From Actinomycetales bacterium (GTDB taxonomy: Bacteria > Actinomycetota > Actinomycetes > Actinomycetales > Actinomycetaceae): 38,404 bases of DNA. Each line of letters begins with the position of its first letter. Within the stretch, counting starts at the first letter, position 1. Of this stretch, positions 22,234 to 32,504 are shown one piece after another. The notes beneath the pieces are model-generated. The model saw only the letters and a program-made list of their open reading frames with translations. It did not search any database and was not told where the DNA came from. The stretch is taken from contig JAATFD010000049.1 of NCBI GenBank assembly GCA_015655375.1, positions 1 through 38,404 of the forward strand. Direction: 5' to 3'. The translations under genes were made by a program, and so were the position numbers.

Positions 22234-23514
22234 GTGACAGACGAGCTGGCGCGCGACATTGTCGCCGACGTCGTCGTCGTCGGTGCAGGACCGGCCGGCG
22301 CTGCCACCGCGTATCACTTAGCCTCGCTCGGGGTGGAGGTCGCCGTCCTCGACAAGGCGACCTTCCCGCGGGACAAGATCTGCGGCGATGGCCTGACCCC
22401 TGCAGCGGTCCACGAGCTCGTCCTCATGGGCATGGACACGACCGGCTGGACGCGCAACCGGGGCCTGACCGTCATCGGCGGTGGCCACACCGTCCAGATG
22501 GAGTGGCCCGACCAGAAATCCCTGCCCGGCTACGGCATGACCCGGGCCCGCATGAGCCTGGATGAAGAGTTGATCCGCCATGGCGTCGCCCGCGGCGCCC
22601 GCCTGTATGAGGGCCACATGGTCACCGGGGCGATCCAGGACGTCGACGGCCGTGTGACCGGTGTGACGGCACGAGTGGGCCGAGGTGCCTCTGCCCACAA
22701 CGTCACCGCTCGCGCGAAGCTCGTTGTCGAGGCCGGTGGTGTCTCCGCCCGCTTGGCGACCTCGATGGGCCTGCGGGCGAACGACCGTCGGCCGATGGGC
22801 GTGGCCGCGCGAACCTACTTCCGTTCGCCCCGAAGCAACGAGGAGTGGATGGAGTCTCACCTCGAGCTGTGGAGCGGGGAGCCTGGCCGCTCCGACCTTC
22901 TGCCCGGCTACGGCTGGGTCTTCCCGATGGGGGATGGGACCGTCAACGTCGGCCTCGGCTCCGTCGCCTCAACCGCTCACGCCACGGCCCTGCCGTATCG
23001 TCAGGTTTTCGCCGAGTGGACCTCTCACCTGCCTGAGGAATGGGGCTTCACCCCCGAGAACCAGGTCGGCCCCCTGCGCAGCGCAGCATTGCCGATGAGC
23101 TTCAACCGCAAGCCCCATTACGTCGAGGGCCTCGTCGTCGTCGGGGACGCCGGAGGCATGGTCTCCCCCTTCAACGGTGAGGGGATCGCCCCCGCGCTCA
23201 AGGCCGGGCGTCTGGCCGCCGCCGCCATCGCGCAGGGCCTCTCCCGCACCACGCAGGCTGGCCTGGATCGCGCGATGTCGGCCTATCCCGAGCAGTTGCG
23301 CGACGAATACGGCGGCTATTACTCGCTCGGACGCATCTTCGTCCGGCTGATCGAGAACCCGAAGATCATGCACCTGTGCACGCGCTATGGGCTCCCGATC
23401 CCTCGATTGATGACCCTGGTCCACAAGCTCCTGTCCGATGGATTCGAGCGCTCCGGGGGCGATTTCGACGATCGATTGATCACGACTCTGGCGAAGGCGG
23501 TGCCCAAAGCATGA
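22234..23514 (+). CDS. menJ: Menaquinone reductase MenJ / geranylgeranyl reductase family flavoprotein
   Basis: A 426-residue FAD-dependent reductase of the geranylgeranyl reductase family. In Mycobacterium the homologue (Rv0561c, MenJ) saturates one isoprene unit of the menaquinone side chain, giving MK-9(II-H2). FAD-binding VVVGAGPAGAATAYHLA has the GxGxxG glycines at 17, 19 and 22. KATFPRDKICGDGLTPAAV is the family signature after the first beta-alpha-beta unit. VVVGDAGGMVSPFNGEGIAPAL is the second FAD motif. The start is a GTG with GGAG 8 nt upstream. It sits 55 nt before nuoA on the same strand and downstream of menG; the context strongly favours menaquinone rather than carotenoid or archaeol-type lipids as substrate. 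Assignment to MenJ is by family and context. Confidence 0.88.
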   Translation: MTDELARDIVADVVVVGAGPAGAATAYHLASLGVEVAVLDKATFPRDKICGDGLTPAAVHELVLMGMDTTGWTRNRGLTVIGGGHTVQMEWPDQKSLPGYGMTRARMSLDEELIRHGVARGARLYEGHMVTGAIQDVDGRVTGVTARVGRGASAHNVTARAKLVVEAGGVSARLATSMGLRANDRRPMGVAARTYFRSPRSNEEWMESHLELWSGEPGRSDLLPGYGWVFPMGDGTVNVGLGSVASTAHATALPYRQVFAEWTSHLPEEWGFTPENQVGPLRSAALPMSFNRKPHYVEGLVVVGDAGGMVSPFNGEGIAPALKAGRLAAAAIAQGLSRTTQAGLDRAMSAYPEQLRDEYGGYYSLGRIFVRLIENPKIMHLCTRYGLPIPRLMTLVHKLLSDGFERSGGDFDDRLITTLAKAVPKA

Positions 23515-23569
23515 TCGGCACGAGCCGTACCCGCACCGACGTGAACCCACCCATCCTCCGGGAGGAACG

Positions 23570-23929
23570 ATGACCAATCCCTATGTGCCGCTGCTGATCA
23601 TGGGCGCGGCCGCCCTGGTGCTCGCACTGGCCGGTCTGGGAGTCTCGGCCATCCTGGGCCCGACCAAGCACAACCTGTTCAAGGAACAGAACTACGAGTG
23701 CGGCATCGACCCGGGTCCCCAACACATTGAGGAGGGACGCTTCCCGGTGCGGTACTACTTGGTGGCGATGACCTTCATCATCTTCGACATCGAGGTCGTC
23801 TTCATGTACCCGTGGGCGGTCAGCTTCGACAGGCTGGGTGCGTTCGGCTTGGTCGCCATGCTGACATTCATCGCGTTGATCACCGTGCCCTATGTGTACG
23901 AGTGGCGTCGCGGCGGCCTGGACTACTGA
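23570..23929 (+). CDS. nuoA: NADH-quinone oxidoreductase subunit A
   Basis: First subunit of the 14-subunit complex I. The 119-residue protein has three membrane helices. [16 protein letters not shown] (about residues 33-48) is the conserved loop with the subunit A cysteine near the quinone cavity, and [13 protein letters not shown] (about 72-84) carries the conserved acidic residues of helix 2. The ATG at 23570 has a strong ribosome binding site (GGGAGGA, 3 nt away). It begins the nuo operon, 55 nt after menJ, with no terminator visible between, so menJ and nuo may share a transcript. Confidence 0.97.
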   Translation: MTNPYVPLLIMGAAALVLALAGLGVSAILGPTKHNLFKEQNYECGIDPGPQHIEEGRFPVRYYLVAMTFIIFDIEVVFMYPWAVSFDRLGAFGLVAMLTFIALITVPYVYEWRRGGLDY

Positions 23930-23945
23930 GAGGGAGGGAAACGAC

Positions 23946-24500
23946 ATGGGACTTGAGGAAAAGCTTCCCGCGGGCATCGCGCTGACCAGCGTCGAGAAGG
24001 TCTTGGGTCTGGCCCGCAAACACAGCCAGTGGCCCGTGACCATGGGTCTCGCGTGCTGCGCCATCGAGATGATGGCGGCCGGTACGCCGCGTTTTGACTT
24101 CTCCCGCTTCGGTCTCGAGGTCTTCCGCGCCTCGCCGCGCCACGCCGACCTGATGATTGTCTCGGGGCGTGTCTCCCACAAGATGGCCCCGATTATCCGG
24201 CGCGTCTACGAATCGATGCCCGAGCCCAAATGGGTGATCTCGATGGGCGCCTGCGCGTCCTCGGGCGGCATGTTCAACAACTACGCCGTCATCCAGGGCT
24301 GTGACCACATCGTCCCCGTCGACGTGTACCTGCCGGGATGCCCGCCGCGCCCCGAGGCACTGATCCACGCGATCCTCACCCTGCGTGAGCAGATCGCGAA
24401 GGAGCCACTCGGCGTCCACCGGGAGGAGATCGCCCGCAAGGCGGAACAGGCCGCGCTGGCCGCCACTCCGACCCATCAGATGAAGGGACTGCTCGCATGA
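23946..24500 (+). CDS. nuoB: NADH-quinone oxidoreductase subunit B (N2 cluster)
   Basis: Holds cluster N2, which passes electrons to menaquinone. The 184-residue protein shows the four ligands in LACCAIEMM (tandem cysteines), GACASSGG and [11 protein letters not shown]. The C-terminal 30 residues ([12 protein letters not shown] and on) are a hydrophilic tail typical of actinobacterial NuoB. The start has AGGGAGG about 8 nt upstream. Its stop overlaps the nuoC start by 4 nt. Confidence 0.97.
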   Translation: MGLEEKLPAGIALTSVEKVLGLARKHSQWPVTMGLACCAIEMMAAGTPRFDFSRFGLEVFRASPRHADLMIVSGRVSHKMAPIIRRVYESMPEPKWVISMGACASSGGMFNNYAVIQGCDHIVPVDVYLPGCPPRPEALIHAILTLREQIAKEPLGVHREEIARKAEQAALAATPTHQMKGLLA

Positions 24501-25234
24501 GCGACAACCTTCCCGTCTCCCCGGAGCAGGCGGACCTTCCCGCCGCGGTAACGACGCCGCGTCCCGCCAGCCTGCCCGAGCCCATCGCCGTGCGTCACGG
24601 GAGTTTTGGCGTCCATGATGCTGGTGACACGACCGGCTTCGGTGGCCTGCAGGAGACCTTCACGCTTCCCGGCCAGTCCGCGCGTCCCTACGGCGGGTGG
24701 TTCGACGAGGTCGTCGACATCCTCGACGAGCTGCTGCACGATGACGGCCTCGATCCGGCGGACGTCATCGAGAAGGTCGTCGTGTACCGCGCCGAGCTGA
24801 CGATCTTCATTGCGCGGGAACACATCCTGCGCGTCACGCGACATCTGCGCGACGACCAGGACCTGCGCTTCGAGCTCAACCTGGGCACGAATGGGGTGCA
24901 CTACCCGGCTGATCGTGGCCGTGAGCTGCACGCGGTCTATCCGTTGCTGTCGGTCACCCACAACCGCTTCCTCACCCTCGAGGTCACCTGCTCCGATGAG
25001 GACCCGCACATTCCCTCCGTCGTCTCGGTCTATCCGGGCAACGACTGGCAGGAACGCGAGACCTGGGACCTCATCGGCATCGTCTTCGACGGCCACCCCT
25101 CGCTGACGCGCACCGCCCTGCCCGACGATTGGGTCGGCCACCCCCAGCGCAAGGACTACCCGCTCGGTGGTATTCCCGTCGAGTACAAGGGCGCCACCGT
25201 CCCGCCGGCCGACACACGGAGGTCGTACAACTGA
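24497..25234 (+). CDS. nuoC: NADH-quinone oxidoreductase subunit C
   Basis: A hydrophilic subunit that links NuoB, NuoD and NuoI, without cofactor. The 245-residue protein has a 70-residue N-terminal extension rich in Pro and Ala before the conserved domain. The 30-kDa subunit signature is in [18 protein letters not shown] and then [18 protein letters not shown]. It overlaps nuoB by 4 nt and shares one base with the nuoD start (TGATG). Confidence 0.96.
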   Translation: MSDNLPVSPEQADLPAAVTTPRPASLPEPIAVRHGSFGVHDAGDTTGFGGLQETFTLPGQSARPYGGWFDEVVDILDELLHDDGLDPADVIEKVVVYRAELTIFIAREHILRVTRHLRDDQDLRFELNLGTNGVHYPADRGRELHAVYPLLSVTHNRFLTLEVTCSDEDPHIPSVVSVYPGNDWQERETWDLIGIVFDGHPSLTRTALPDDWVGHPQRKDYPLGGIPVEYKGATVPPADTRRSYN

Positions 25235-26589
25235 TGAGTGAACAGACCAGCACCTTTCACGCCGCACGCGGCGTCGGCAACATCGACGTCGACGAGGTCC
25301 CCGAGATCCTCGTCCAGGGCGGCGACTGGGAGGACGTCCTCACGGAGATCCAGAAGATCTCCTCGGAGCGCATCGTCGTCAACCTCGGTCCGGTCCACCC
25401 CTCGACCCACGGTGTGCTTCGCCTGATCGTCGAGCTCGATGGCGAGGTCGTGCGTCAGGTCCGTGTTGACACCGGCTATCTCCACACCGGCATCGAGAAG
25501 AACATGGAGTACCGCACGTGGACGCAGGGCGTGACGTTCTGCACCCGCATGGATTACGTGGCTCCCTTCTTCCAGGAGGTCGAGTACTGCCTGGGTGTCG
25601 AGAAGCTGCTCGGTATCACAGATGAGGTCCCCGAGCGCGCGACGCTGATCCGTGTGCTGCTGATGGAACTCAACCGCATCGCCAGCCACGTCGTGGCCAT
25701 CGCGTCGACCGGCAACGAGCTGGGCGGCACGACCTTCATGACGATCGGCTTCCGAGGTCGCGAGGAGATCCTGCGGATCTTCGAGCGCATCACCGGCTTG
25801 CGCATGAACCACGCGTTCATCCGCCCCGGTGGCGTCGCTCAGGATCTGCCCGCGGGCATGATCGACTACATTCGCGAGAAACTGCCGAAGGTCCGCCACG
25901 ACATCGGCCAGCTTCAGGACCTGGCTCTGCAGAACCCGATCTTCAAGAAGCGCTTCATCGACGTCGGTTACCTGCCCTTGTCGGCGATCATGGCGCTGGG
26001 AGTGACGGGACCGATCGCGAAGGCTGCCGGCCTCCCGTTGGACCTGCGCAAGACGCAGCCCTACTGCGGATACGAGAACTACGAGTTCGACGTCCCGACC
26101 TACGACAAGTCCGACTGCTACAACCGCGCAATGGTCCGCTTCGACGAGTCCTACCAGTCGTTGCGCATCATCAACCAGGTGCTTGAGCGTCTGGAGGAGA
26201 CCGAGGGGCAGCCCGTCATGGTCGCGGACCCGCAGATCGCGTGGCCGGCCCGGCTCAGCGTCGCAGCCGATGGTCAGGGTAGTTCGCTCGCGCACATCTC
26301 GGAGATCATGGGTCAGTCGATGGAGTCGCTGATCCATCACTTCAAGCTCGTCACCGAGGGCTTCCGTGTCCCGGCCGGTGAGGTCTACCAGACGGTGGAG
26401 CACGCGAAGGGCATCTCCGGGGTCCATCTGGTCTCCGACGGAGGGACACGCCCTTATCGCGCGCACTTCCGGGATCCCTCATTCAACAATCTGCAGTCCC
26501 TGGCCATGATGGCCGAGGGCGGCCAGCTGGCCGACCTCATCATGTGTCTGGCCAGCATCGACCCGGTTCTGGGAGGCGTCGACCGATGA
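25234..26589 (+). CDS. nuoD: NADH-quinone oxidoreductase subunit D (quinone-site subunit)
   Basis: Forms the quinone-binding pocket with NuoB. The 451-residue protein has [13 protein letters not shown] (about residues 50-62) with the histidine known to face the quinone headgroup, and [13 protein letters not shown] with the conserved tyrosine. [18 protein letters not shown] and the final [20 protein letters not shown] are typical of the 49-kDa family. Start ATG overlaps the nuoC stop; its own stop overlaps nuoE by 4 nt. Confidence 0.97.
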   Translation: MSEQTSTFHAARGVGNIDVDEVPEILVQGGDWEDVLTEIQKISSERIVVNLGPVHPSTHGVLRLIVELDGEVVRQVRVDTGYLHTGIEKNMEYRTWTQGVTFCTRMDYVAPFFQEVEYCLGVEKLLGITDEVPERATLIRVLLMELNRIASHVVAIASTGNELGGTTFMTIGFRGREEILRIFERITGLRMNHAFIRPGGVAQDLPAGMIDYIREKLPKVRHDIGQLQDLALQNPIFKKRFIDVGYLPLSAIMALGVTGPIAKAAGLPLDLRKTQPYCGYENYEFDVPTYDKSDCYNRAMVRFDESYQSLRIINQVLERLEETEGQPVMVADPQIAWPARLSVAADGQGSSLAHISEIMGQSMESLIHHFKLVTEGFRVPAGEVYQTVEHAKGISGVHLVSDGGTRPYRAHFRDPSFNNLQSLAMMAEGGQLADLIMCLASIDPVLGGVDR

Positions 26590-27305
26590 GCTACACATCC
26601 GCTGTCGAGGAGCGCCTGCGCAGTGAGGCGTCCGAGGTGATCTCCCGGTATCCCGAGGGACACGCCCGCTCGGCCTTGCTGCCGCTGCTCCACCTGGTTC
26701 AGTCCGAGGACGGCTTCGTCAGCGCCGACGGGATCGCGTTGTGCTCCGACCTGCTCGGCGTCTCACGCGCCGAGGTCTCCGCCGTGGCGACCTTCTACAC
26801 CCAGTACAAGCGTCATCCCACTGGCGAGTACCTGGTTGGCGTCTGCACGAACGCTCTGTGCGCCGTCATGGGTGGCGACGAGATCTGGGAGGCGGTGTCC
26901 TCCCACGTCGGCGTCGGCACCGATGAGACAAGCCCTTCGGGAAAGATCACCCTGGAGAGGATCGAGTGCAACGCGGCGTGTGACTATGCGCCCGTCGTGA
27001 TGGTCAACTGGGAGTTCTTCGACAATCAGACACCCGAGTCGACCATTGCCCTCGTCGATGAGCTCGAGGCCGGCCACGAGGTGCACCCGACCCGCGGGCC
27101 CGAGAGCGTCCCGACGTTCAGGCAGAACGAGCACACACTTGCCGGCTTCCTCGACGACCACGTCGACGAGGGTCTGAGCGCCGGGGAGGCATCCACCCTG
27201 GGCCTGCGCATCGCCGACGAGAACAGCTGGACGGCGCCGGTGCCCGTGGCGGAACCCGAGGCGCCCATCGGGGTCGAGCCCACCACGAAGGAGGGGGAGA
27301 AGTGA
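26586..27305 (+). CDS. nuoE: NADH-quinone oxidoreductase subunit E (N1a cluster)
   Basis: Carries the binuclear cluster N1a in the NADH-oxidising module. The 239-residue protein has the thioredoxin-like fold of the 24-kDa subunit. Cluster ligands are in [14 protein letters not shown] and [15 protein letters not shown]. The part after about residue 160 ([17 protein letters not shown] onward) is a C-terminal extension of about 80 residues, hydrophilic and Pro/Glu-rich, longer than in E. coli (166 residues in all) and similar to actinobacterial versions. ATGA overlap with nuoD; stop overlaps nuoF. Confidence 0.95.
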   Translation: MSYTSAVEERLRSEASEVISRYPEGHARSALLPLLHLVQSEDGFVSADGIALCSDLLGVSRAEVSAVATFYTQYKRHPTGEYLVGVCTNALCAVMGGDEIWEAVSSHVGVGTDETSPSGKITLERIECNAACDYAPVVMVNWEFFDNQTPESTIALVDELEAGHEVHPTRGPESVPTFRQNEHTLAGFLDDHVDEGLSAGEASTLGLRIADENSWTAPVPVAEPEAPIGVEPTTKEGEK

Positions 27306-28603
27306 CCACCTACTCCGCACCATCTGAGCTGACGCCCGTCCTCACCCGAGGCTGGGGTGACGACCGCTCCTGGACGCTCGAGTCGTACCGCAGTCGCGGT
27401 GGATACCAGGGTCTGGCACGGGCGAACACCATGACCGCGGCCGAGATCATCGACGTCGTCAAGGCCGCGGGACTGCGCGGACGAGGCGGTGCTGGGTTCC
27501 CGACCGGTCTCAAGTGGTCCTTCCTTCCGCCCGACGACGGTCTAGCCCGCTACCTCGTCGTCAACTCCGACGAATCCGAGCCGGGCGCCTGCAAGGACAT
27601 GCCGCTGATCATGGCAAACCCGCATGTCCTAGTCGAGGGGATCGCGATCGGCTCGCGAGCGCTGCGCTGTGACCACGCCTTCGTCTATCTGCGTGGCGAG
27701 GTCGCCCACGTCTACCGTCGTCTGCTGGGCGCAATCAAGGAAGCGACCGACGCGGGCCTGCTCGGCGATCTGATCATCACCGCCCATGCTGGAGCCGGCG
27801 CCTACATCTGCGGTGAGGAGACGGCGCTGCTCGACTCGCTCGAGGGCCACCGTGGTCACCCCCGTCTCAAGCCGCCGTTCCCCGCAGCCGAGGGGCTCTA
27901 CGCCCGTCCCACCGCCGTCAACAATGTCGAGACGATCAGCCAGGTTCCCGAGATCTTCACACACTCCGCCGAGTGGTACTCCTCGATGGGCACGGAGAAG
28001 TCGAAGGGCCATGGCATCTTCTCGCTGTCCGGTCACGTCACACACCCGGGTCAGTTCGAGGCTCCCTTCGGCATCACGATGCGCGAGATCCTCGACATGG
28101 CCGGGGGAATCCGCCCGGGTCACCACCTGAAGTTCTGGACCCCCGGTGGATCGTCCAGTCCGATCTTCACCGAGGCCGAGCTGGATGTGCCCTTGGACTA
28201 CGAGTCGGTGGTCGGTGCGGGATCGATGCTCGGTACCCGCTCACTGCAGGTCTTCGACGAGACGACCTCGGTCGTTCGTGTCATCACCCGGTGGATCGAG
28301 TTCTACCAGCACGAGTCCTGTGGCAAATGCACTCCTTGTCGTGAGGGCACCTACTGGCTCAAGCAGATCATGCTGCGTCTCGAAAAGGGTCGAGGCCTGC
28401 CTGGGGACGTCGATCTGCTTGACGAGATCGCCGGCAACATCGCGGGCCGCAGCTTCTGCGCCCTCGGCGATGCCGCGGCGACCCCGGTGCGTTCCGGGAT
28501 CGCGAAGTTCCGCGACGAGTTCGAGGCCGGACTGACGACCCCGGCGCGAGACCTCTTCCCCTACGAGGCGTCCACCAATTTTGCGCGAGGAGGTGTTCGA
28601 TGA
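27302..28603 (+). CDS. nuoF: NADH-quinone oxidoreductase subunit F (NADH/FMN, N3 cluster)
   Basis: Binds NADH and FMN and holds tetranuclear cluster N3. The 433-residue protein shows the FMN/NADH glycine-rich stretch GLRGRGGAGFPTGLKW, NSDESEPGACKDMPL, AYICGEETALLDSLEG, and cluster ligands ESCGKCTPCREG with the fourth cysteine in SFCALGDAA. It begins with GTG inside the nuoE stop region (GTGA). GGGGGAGAAG just upstream is the ribosome binding site. It overlaps nuoG by 4 nt. Confidence 0.97.
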   Translation: MTTYSAPSELTPVLTRGWGDDRSWTLESYRSRGGYQGLARANTMTAAEIIDVVKAAGLRGRGGAGFPTGLKWSFLPPDDGLARYLVVNSDESEPGACKDMPLIMANPHVLVEGIAIGSRALRCDHAFVYLRGEVAHVYRRLLGAIKEATDAGLLGDLIITAHAGAGAYICGEETALLDSLEGHRGHPRLKPPFPAAEGLYARPTAVNNVETISQVPEIFTHSAEWYSSMGTEKSKGHGIFSLSGHVTHPGQFEAPFGITMREILDMAGGIRPGHHLKFWTPGGSSSPIFTEAELDVPLDYESVVGAGSMLGTRSLQVFDETTSVVRVITRWIEFYQHESCGKCTPCREGTYWLKQIMLRLEKGRGLPGDVDLLDEIAGNIAGRSFCALGDAAATPVRSGIAKFRDEFEAGLTTPARDLFPYEASTNFARGGVR

Positions 28604-31182
28604 GCGAGGTCACCGATCTGGTGGACGTCACCATCGACGACGTCCACCTGAGCGTTCCCAAGGGAACGCTCGTCATCCGGGCGGCCGAGCAGGCAGGGAT
28701 CCGCATCCCGCGATTCTGCGACCACCCGCTGCTCAAGCCCGTCGCGGCGTGCCGCCAGTGCCTCGTCGAGGTTGGCACCCCCGACCGCAAGACGGGCGAG
28801 GTGCGCTTCATGCCGAAGCCGCAGCCGTCATGCTCGCAGACGGTCAGTCCTGGCATGGTCGTCAAGACGCAGCACACCTCCGAGGTCGCGCGCCGCGCGC
28901 AGCACGGAGTGATGGAGTTCCTCCTCATCAACCATCCGCTGGATTGTCCGATCTGCGACAAGGGCGGCGAGTGCCCTCTGCAGAACCAGGCGATGTCCGA
29001 GGGTCGCGGGGTCTCTCGGTTCACTGACGCCAAGCGCTCCTACCCGAAGCCGCTGCGCCTGACGAGCCAGATCATGCTCGATCGCGATCGTTGCATCCTG
29101 TGCCAGCGCTGCGTGCGCTTCGGCAAGGAGATCGCTGGCGACGCCTTCATCGACCTCCAGGGCCGTGGCGGTGGCACCTCCCCCACGGACGACCATTACT
29201 TCATGCCGGAGCAGATCGGCACCTTCGACACCCAAGTGTTGAACTTCCGCGACGTGAAGGTCGACGGGCCGCGTCCCGCGGAGATCTCCGGCCCCTACGG
29301 AGAGGCTGGGTTGCTCGGCTCCATGGACCCGGGCGACCTGCCCGAATCCCGCCGCGACCAATCGGGGCGCGTCTTCGCCTCCTACTTCTCTGGCAACATC
29401 ATCCAGATCTGCCCGGTCGGTGCGCTGACCGCTGCCTCTTACCGGTTCCGTTCGCGCCCCTTCGACCTGGCCTCGACAACCTCGGTCACCGAGCAGGACG
29501 CCTCGGGTTCTGCGATCCGCGTCGACGTGCGCCGCGGTGAGGTCGTGCGTCATATGGCCGGAAACGACCCCGAGGTCAACGAAGAGTGGATCACCGACAA
29601 GGACCGCTTCGCCTTCGAGTGGGACAAGGAATCCCGTCTGTCCCAGCCGCTCGTACGCGAGGGCGGGACGTTGGTGCCGACCTCGTGGTCGGATGCCTTG
29701 GACCGGGTCCGCCAAGGACTCGAGACGGCGAGCAAGGCCGGGATCGGCCTCCTCCCGGGTGGTCGTCTGACTTTCGAGGACGCCTGGGCGTGGTCGAAGT
29801 TCGCCCGGACCGTGCTCCACACCGATTCGATCGATGCCCGCTTCCGCGAGGGATCCGAGGAGGAGCGACTCTTCCTCGCCTCCCGCGTCGCGGGCTCCGG
29901 TCTTGGTGTCACCTACACCGACCTCGAGAGGGCGGGACAGGTCCTGTTGGTCGGCCTAGAGCCCGAGGACGAGTGCGGCGCGATCTTCCTGCGCCTGCGC
30001 AAGGGCGTCCTGGCCGGGGCAACGTCCGTCGCGACCGTCGCTCCCTTCACGACACCCGGATCCGCCAAGCTGTCGGCCACGGTCCTCCACGCCGCACCGG
30101 GAACTGAGACCGAGGTCGTGTCCTCCATTGGCGCCGCGGGCGCGAACGCCGAGCTCTTCGCAACGTTGAGAGGTGGGGTCGTCCTCGTCGGTGAGCGCGC
30201 CGCCCGCGTGCCGGGTCTGCTTGCCGCGACCTCCGCTCTGGCCGATGCCGCCGGTGCCCGACTCCAGTGGGTGCCGCGCCGCTCCGGTGAGCGAGCCGCC
30301 CTCGAGGCCGGTCTGCTTCCGGGTCTGCTGCCCTTCGGTCGTCCTCTCGAGGATGCCGACGCCCGCGCCACAGTGGGGTGGGGGAGCGAGCTTCCCGGCA
30401 AGCAGGGACTTGATGTGACCGGGATCCTCGAGGCCGCGGCCTCCGGGACCCTCGGTGCCCTTGTCCTCGGAGGGGTCGATCTGCGTGACGTCGCCGATCC
30501 CGAGCTCGCCCGCCGTGCCGTGGAGAGCGCCGGTTTCGTCGTGTCGCTGGAGGTTCGCGCCTCCGAGGTCACGGCCGCTGCCGACGTCGTCCTGCCGGTC
30601 GCGCCCCCGCTCGAGAAGAACGGGACATTCATCGACTGGGAAGGACGTCTGCGTCCCTTCGGTCAGGCCGTGTCGTCCCGCTCACTGACCGATCGTGATG
30701 TCCTCGTCCGGCTCGCCCGCGAGTTCGGCGTCGACCTCGGGATCGAGACCCTGACGGATCTCTACGCCGAGGTCAATCCTCTGATGGACTGGAGGGGTGT
30801 GCGTACCGCGGTCCCCACCACCGGTGCTTTTCCCGCGGTCATCCCCGCGGCGGTTGCCGCGGGCCAGGCTGTCCTCGCCACCCACAAGCCGATGCTCGAT
30901 GCTGGACTCTTGCAGGACGGAGCACCCTGGCTCGCCGGGGCCGCTCACCGGACGGTCGCCTTCGCCTCGAGCACGACGTTGACCGCCCTCGGGATCGAGG
31001 AGGGCGCACGCATCACGGTGTCCACCGATCGCGGGGCGATCACAACGCCCGTCGAGTCCGTCGACCTGCCCGACAATGTCGTGTGGGTCCCCGAATGCTC
31101 GCAGGGCTCCCTTGTCCATGAGTCGCTGGGAGCCGCTGGCTCCGTGGTGACAGTGAGCGCCACAGCGGAGGTGGCCCGGTGA
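28600..31182 (+). CDS. nuoG: NADH-quinone oxidoreductase subunit G, lacking the N7 cluster ligands
   Basis: The large 860-residue subunit of the NADH module. The N-terminal ferredoxin-like part has FCDHPLLKPVAACRQCLVEV and SCSQTVSPG (N1b). NHPLDCPICDKGGECPLQN gives the His-Cys3 ligands of N5, and CILCQRCVRFGKE with IIQICPVGALT gives N4. The following molybdopterin-oxidoreductase-like domain starts near residue 285. In E. coli and M. tuberculosis this domain begins with C-x2-C-x3-C-x27-C (cluster N7). Here the same spacing is kept but the residues are Thr297, Asp300, Ser304 and Thr332, so N7 cannot form in the usual way. The neighbouring sequence (GNDPEVNEEW) remains conserved. The C-terminal half is more divergent, as usual. 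ATGA overlap with nuoF; stop overlaps nuoH. Confidence 0.96.
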   Translation: MSEVTDLVDVTIDDVHLSVPKGTLVIRAAEQAGIRIPRFCDHPLLKPVAACRQCLVEVGTPDRKTGEVRFMPKPQPSCSQTVSPGMVVKTQHTSEVARRAQHGVMEFLLINHPLDCPICDKGGECPLQNQAMSEGRGVSRFTDAKRSYPKPLRLTSQIMLDRDRCILCQRCVRFGKEIAGDAFIDLQGRGGGTSPTDDHYFMPEQIGTFDTQVLNFRDVKVDGPRPAEISGPYGEAGLLGSMDPGDLPESRRDQSGRVFASYFSGNIIQICPVGALTAASYRFRSRPFDLASTTSVTEQDASGSAIRVDVRRGEVVRHMAGNDPEVNEEWITDKDRFAFEWDKESRLSQPLVREGGTLVPTSWSDALDRVRQGLETASKAGIGLLPGGRLTFEDAWAWSKFARTVLHTDSIDARFREGSEEERLFLASRVAGSGLGVTYTDLERAGQVLLVGLEPEDECGAIFLRLRKGVLAGATSVATVAPFTTPGSAKLSATVLHAAPGTETEVVSSIGAAGANAELFATLRGGVVLVGERAARVPGLLAATSALADAAGARLQWVPRRSGERAALEAGLLPGLLPFGRPLEDADARATVGWGSELPGKQGLDVTGILEAAASGTLGALVLGGVDLRDVADPELARRAVESAGFVVSLEVRASEVTAAADVVLPVAPPLEKNGTFIDWEGRLRPFGQAVSSRSLTDRDVLVRLAREFGVDLGIETLTDLYAEVNPLMDWRGVRTAVPTTGAFPAVIPAAVAAGQAVLATHKPMLDAGLLQDGAPWLAGAAHRTVAFASSTTLTALGIEEGARITVSTDRGAITTPVESVDLPDNVVWVPECSQGSLVHESLGAAGSVVTVSATAEVAR

Positions 31183-32504
31183 GTACCTTGTTCCCGGTCG
31201 CGGTTCCTGATTATTCCGCCGCTGATTTCTCCCAGGAGACGTGGTGGATCACGCTCATCAAGGCGGTTTTCATCATCGTCTTCCTGATCTTCAGCGTGAT
31301 CTTCGCCCTGTGGGTGGAGCGGCGCGGATTGGGACGCATGCAGACGCGCCCCGGCCCGAACGTCGCTGGCCCCTTCGGGCTGTTTCAAGCCTTCGCCGAT
31401 GCCGCGAAGCTCCTCTTCAAGGAGGACTTCTGGACGAAGCGGTCGGACAAGTTCCTTTACTTCCTCGGCCCCGCACTCGCCGCCTTCTGCGCATTCAGCG
31501 TCTATGCGGTCATCCCGATGGGCCCGAACGTCTCCTTCTTCGGCCACTCGACGCCGATGCAGCTGGCGGACATGCCGGTCGGCACGCTCTACATCCTGGC
31601 GATCACCTCGCTGGGTCTCTATGGCATCGTGCTCGGCGGGTGGTCGGCCCGTTCGACCCTGCCGCTGTACGGCGCGGTCCGCTCCTCGGCCCAGGTGATC
31701 TCCTACGAGCTCTCCATGGGCCTCTCGCTCGTCTCGGTCTTCATCATGTCGGGATCGATGTCGACCTCACAGATCGTTGCGAGTCAGGGCTCCATGTGGT
31801 GGGCCTTCCCGATGATCCCGGCGTTCATCATCTACTGCATCTCCGCGGTCGGTGAGGTCAACCGGCTGCCGTTCGACCTCCCCGAGGCCGAGGGTGAGCT
31901 GGTCGCCGGTCACATGACCGAGTACTCGTCGATGAAGTTCGCGTGGTACTACCTCTCCGAGTACGTCAACATGCTCAACGTGTCGGCGGTGGCCACGACG
32001 ATGTTCTTCGGCGGGTGGCACGCCCCGTGGCCGCTGTCCCATGTCGACATCATCAACACCGGCTGGTGGGGCTTCGTCTGGTTCATCCTCAAGGTCTGGT
32101 TCTTCATGTTCCTGATCATCTGGACCCGCGGCACTCTGATCCGCATCCGCTACGACCAGTTCATGTCCTTCGGCTGGAAGCGGTTGATTCCGATCGCCCT
32201 CGTGTGGCTGATCGCCGTCGCCGTGATGCGCGGGATCCTCACGTGGTCGGGCCTGTCGTACCGGACCGTGATGATCGGCATCGTCGTGCTTGCCGTCATC
32301 GCGTTCGTCATCATCTGGGTGACCGACAAGCCCGAGAAGGAGCCGGAGAAGTCCGACAAACCGGAGATCATCGACGCCTACGCCGATGGGTACCCGGTGC
32401 CGCCGCTTCCCGGCCAGGTCCTGCCGCCCTCGCCGCGTGCCGGGCGCACGCCGATCGCTGCGACCGTCTCCGAGACCGTCACGAAGGAGGCCTCCGATGA
32501 ATGA
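31179..32504 (+). CDS. nuoH: NADH-quinone oxidoreductase subunit H
   Basis: Membrane subunit that joins the quinone cavity to the proton pumps. The 441-residue protein has about eight membrane helices. [21 protein letters not shown] is the first conserved cytoplasmic loop, and [24 protein letters not shown] (in pieces) is the acidic loop of the E-channel. A hydrophilic C-terminal tail of about 70 residues (from [15 protein letters not shown]) is not found in short versions. Start is GTG overlapping nuoG; its last 8 nt overlap nuoI. Confidence 0.97.
   Translation: MSTLFPVAVPDYSAADFSQETWWITLIKAVFIIVFLIFSVIFALWVERRGLGRMQTRPGPNVAGPFGLFQAFADAAKLLFKEDFWTKRSDKFLYFLGPALAAFCAFSVYAVIPMGPNVSFFGHSTPMQLADMPVGTLYILAITSLGLYGIVLGGWSARSTLPLYGAVRSSAQVISYELSMGLSLVSVFIMSGSMSTSQIVASQGSMWWAFPMIPAFIIYCISAVGEVNRLPFDLPEAEGELVAGHMTEYSSMKFAWYYLSEYVNMLNVSAVATTMFFGGWHAPWPLSHVDIINTGWWGFVWFILKVWFFMFLIIWTRGTLIRIRYDQFMSFGWKRLIPIALVWLIAVAVMRGILTWSGLSYRTVMIGIVVLAVIAFVIIWVTDKPEKEPEKSDKPEIIDAYADGYPVPPLPGQVLPPSPRAGRTPIAATVSETVTKEASDE

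Noticed and set aside
23511-23573. A 20-codon frame starting in the menJ stop (ATGA) and ending in the nuoA start
   Set aside because: The overlap pattern looks like a coupled gene, but the peptide has no recognisable features; I regard it as leader sequence for nuoA.
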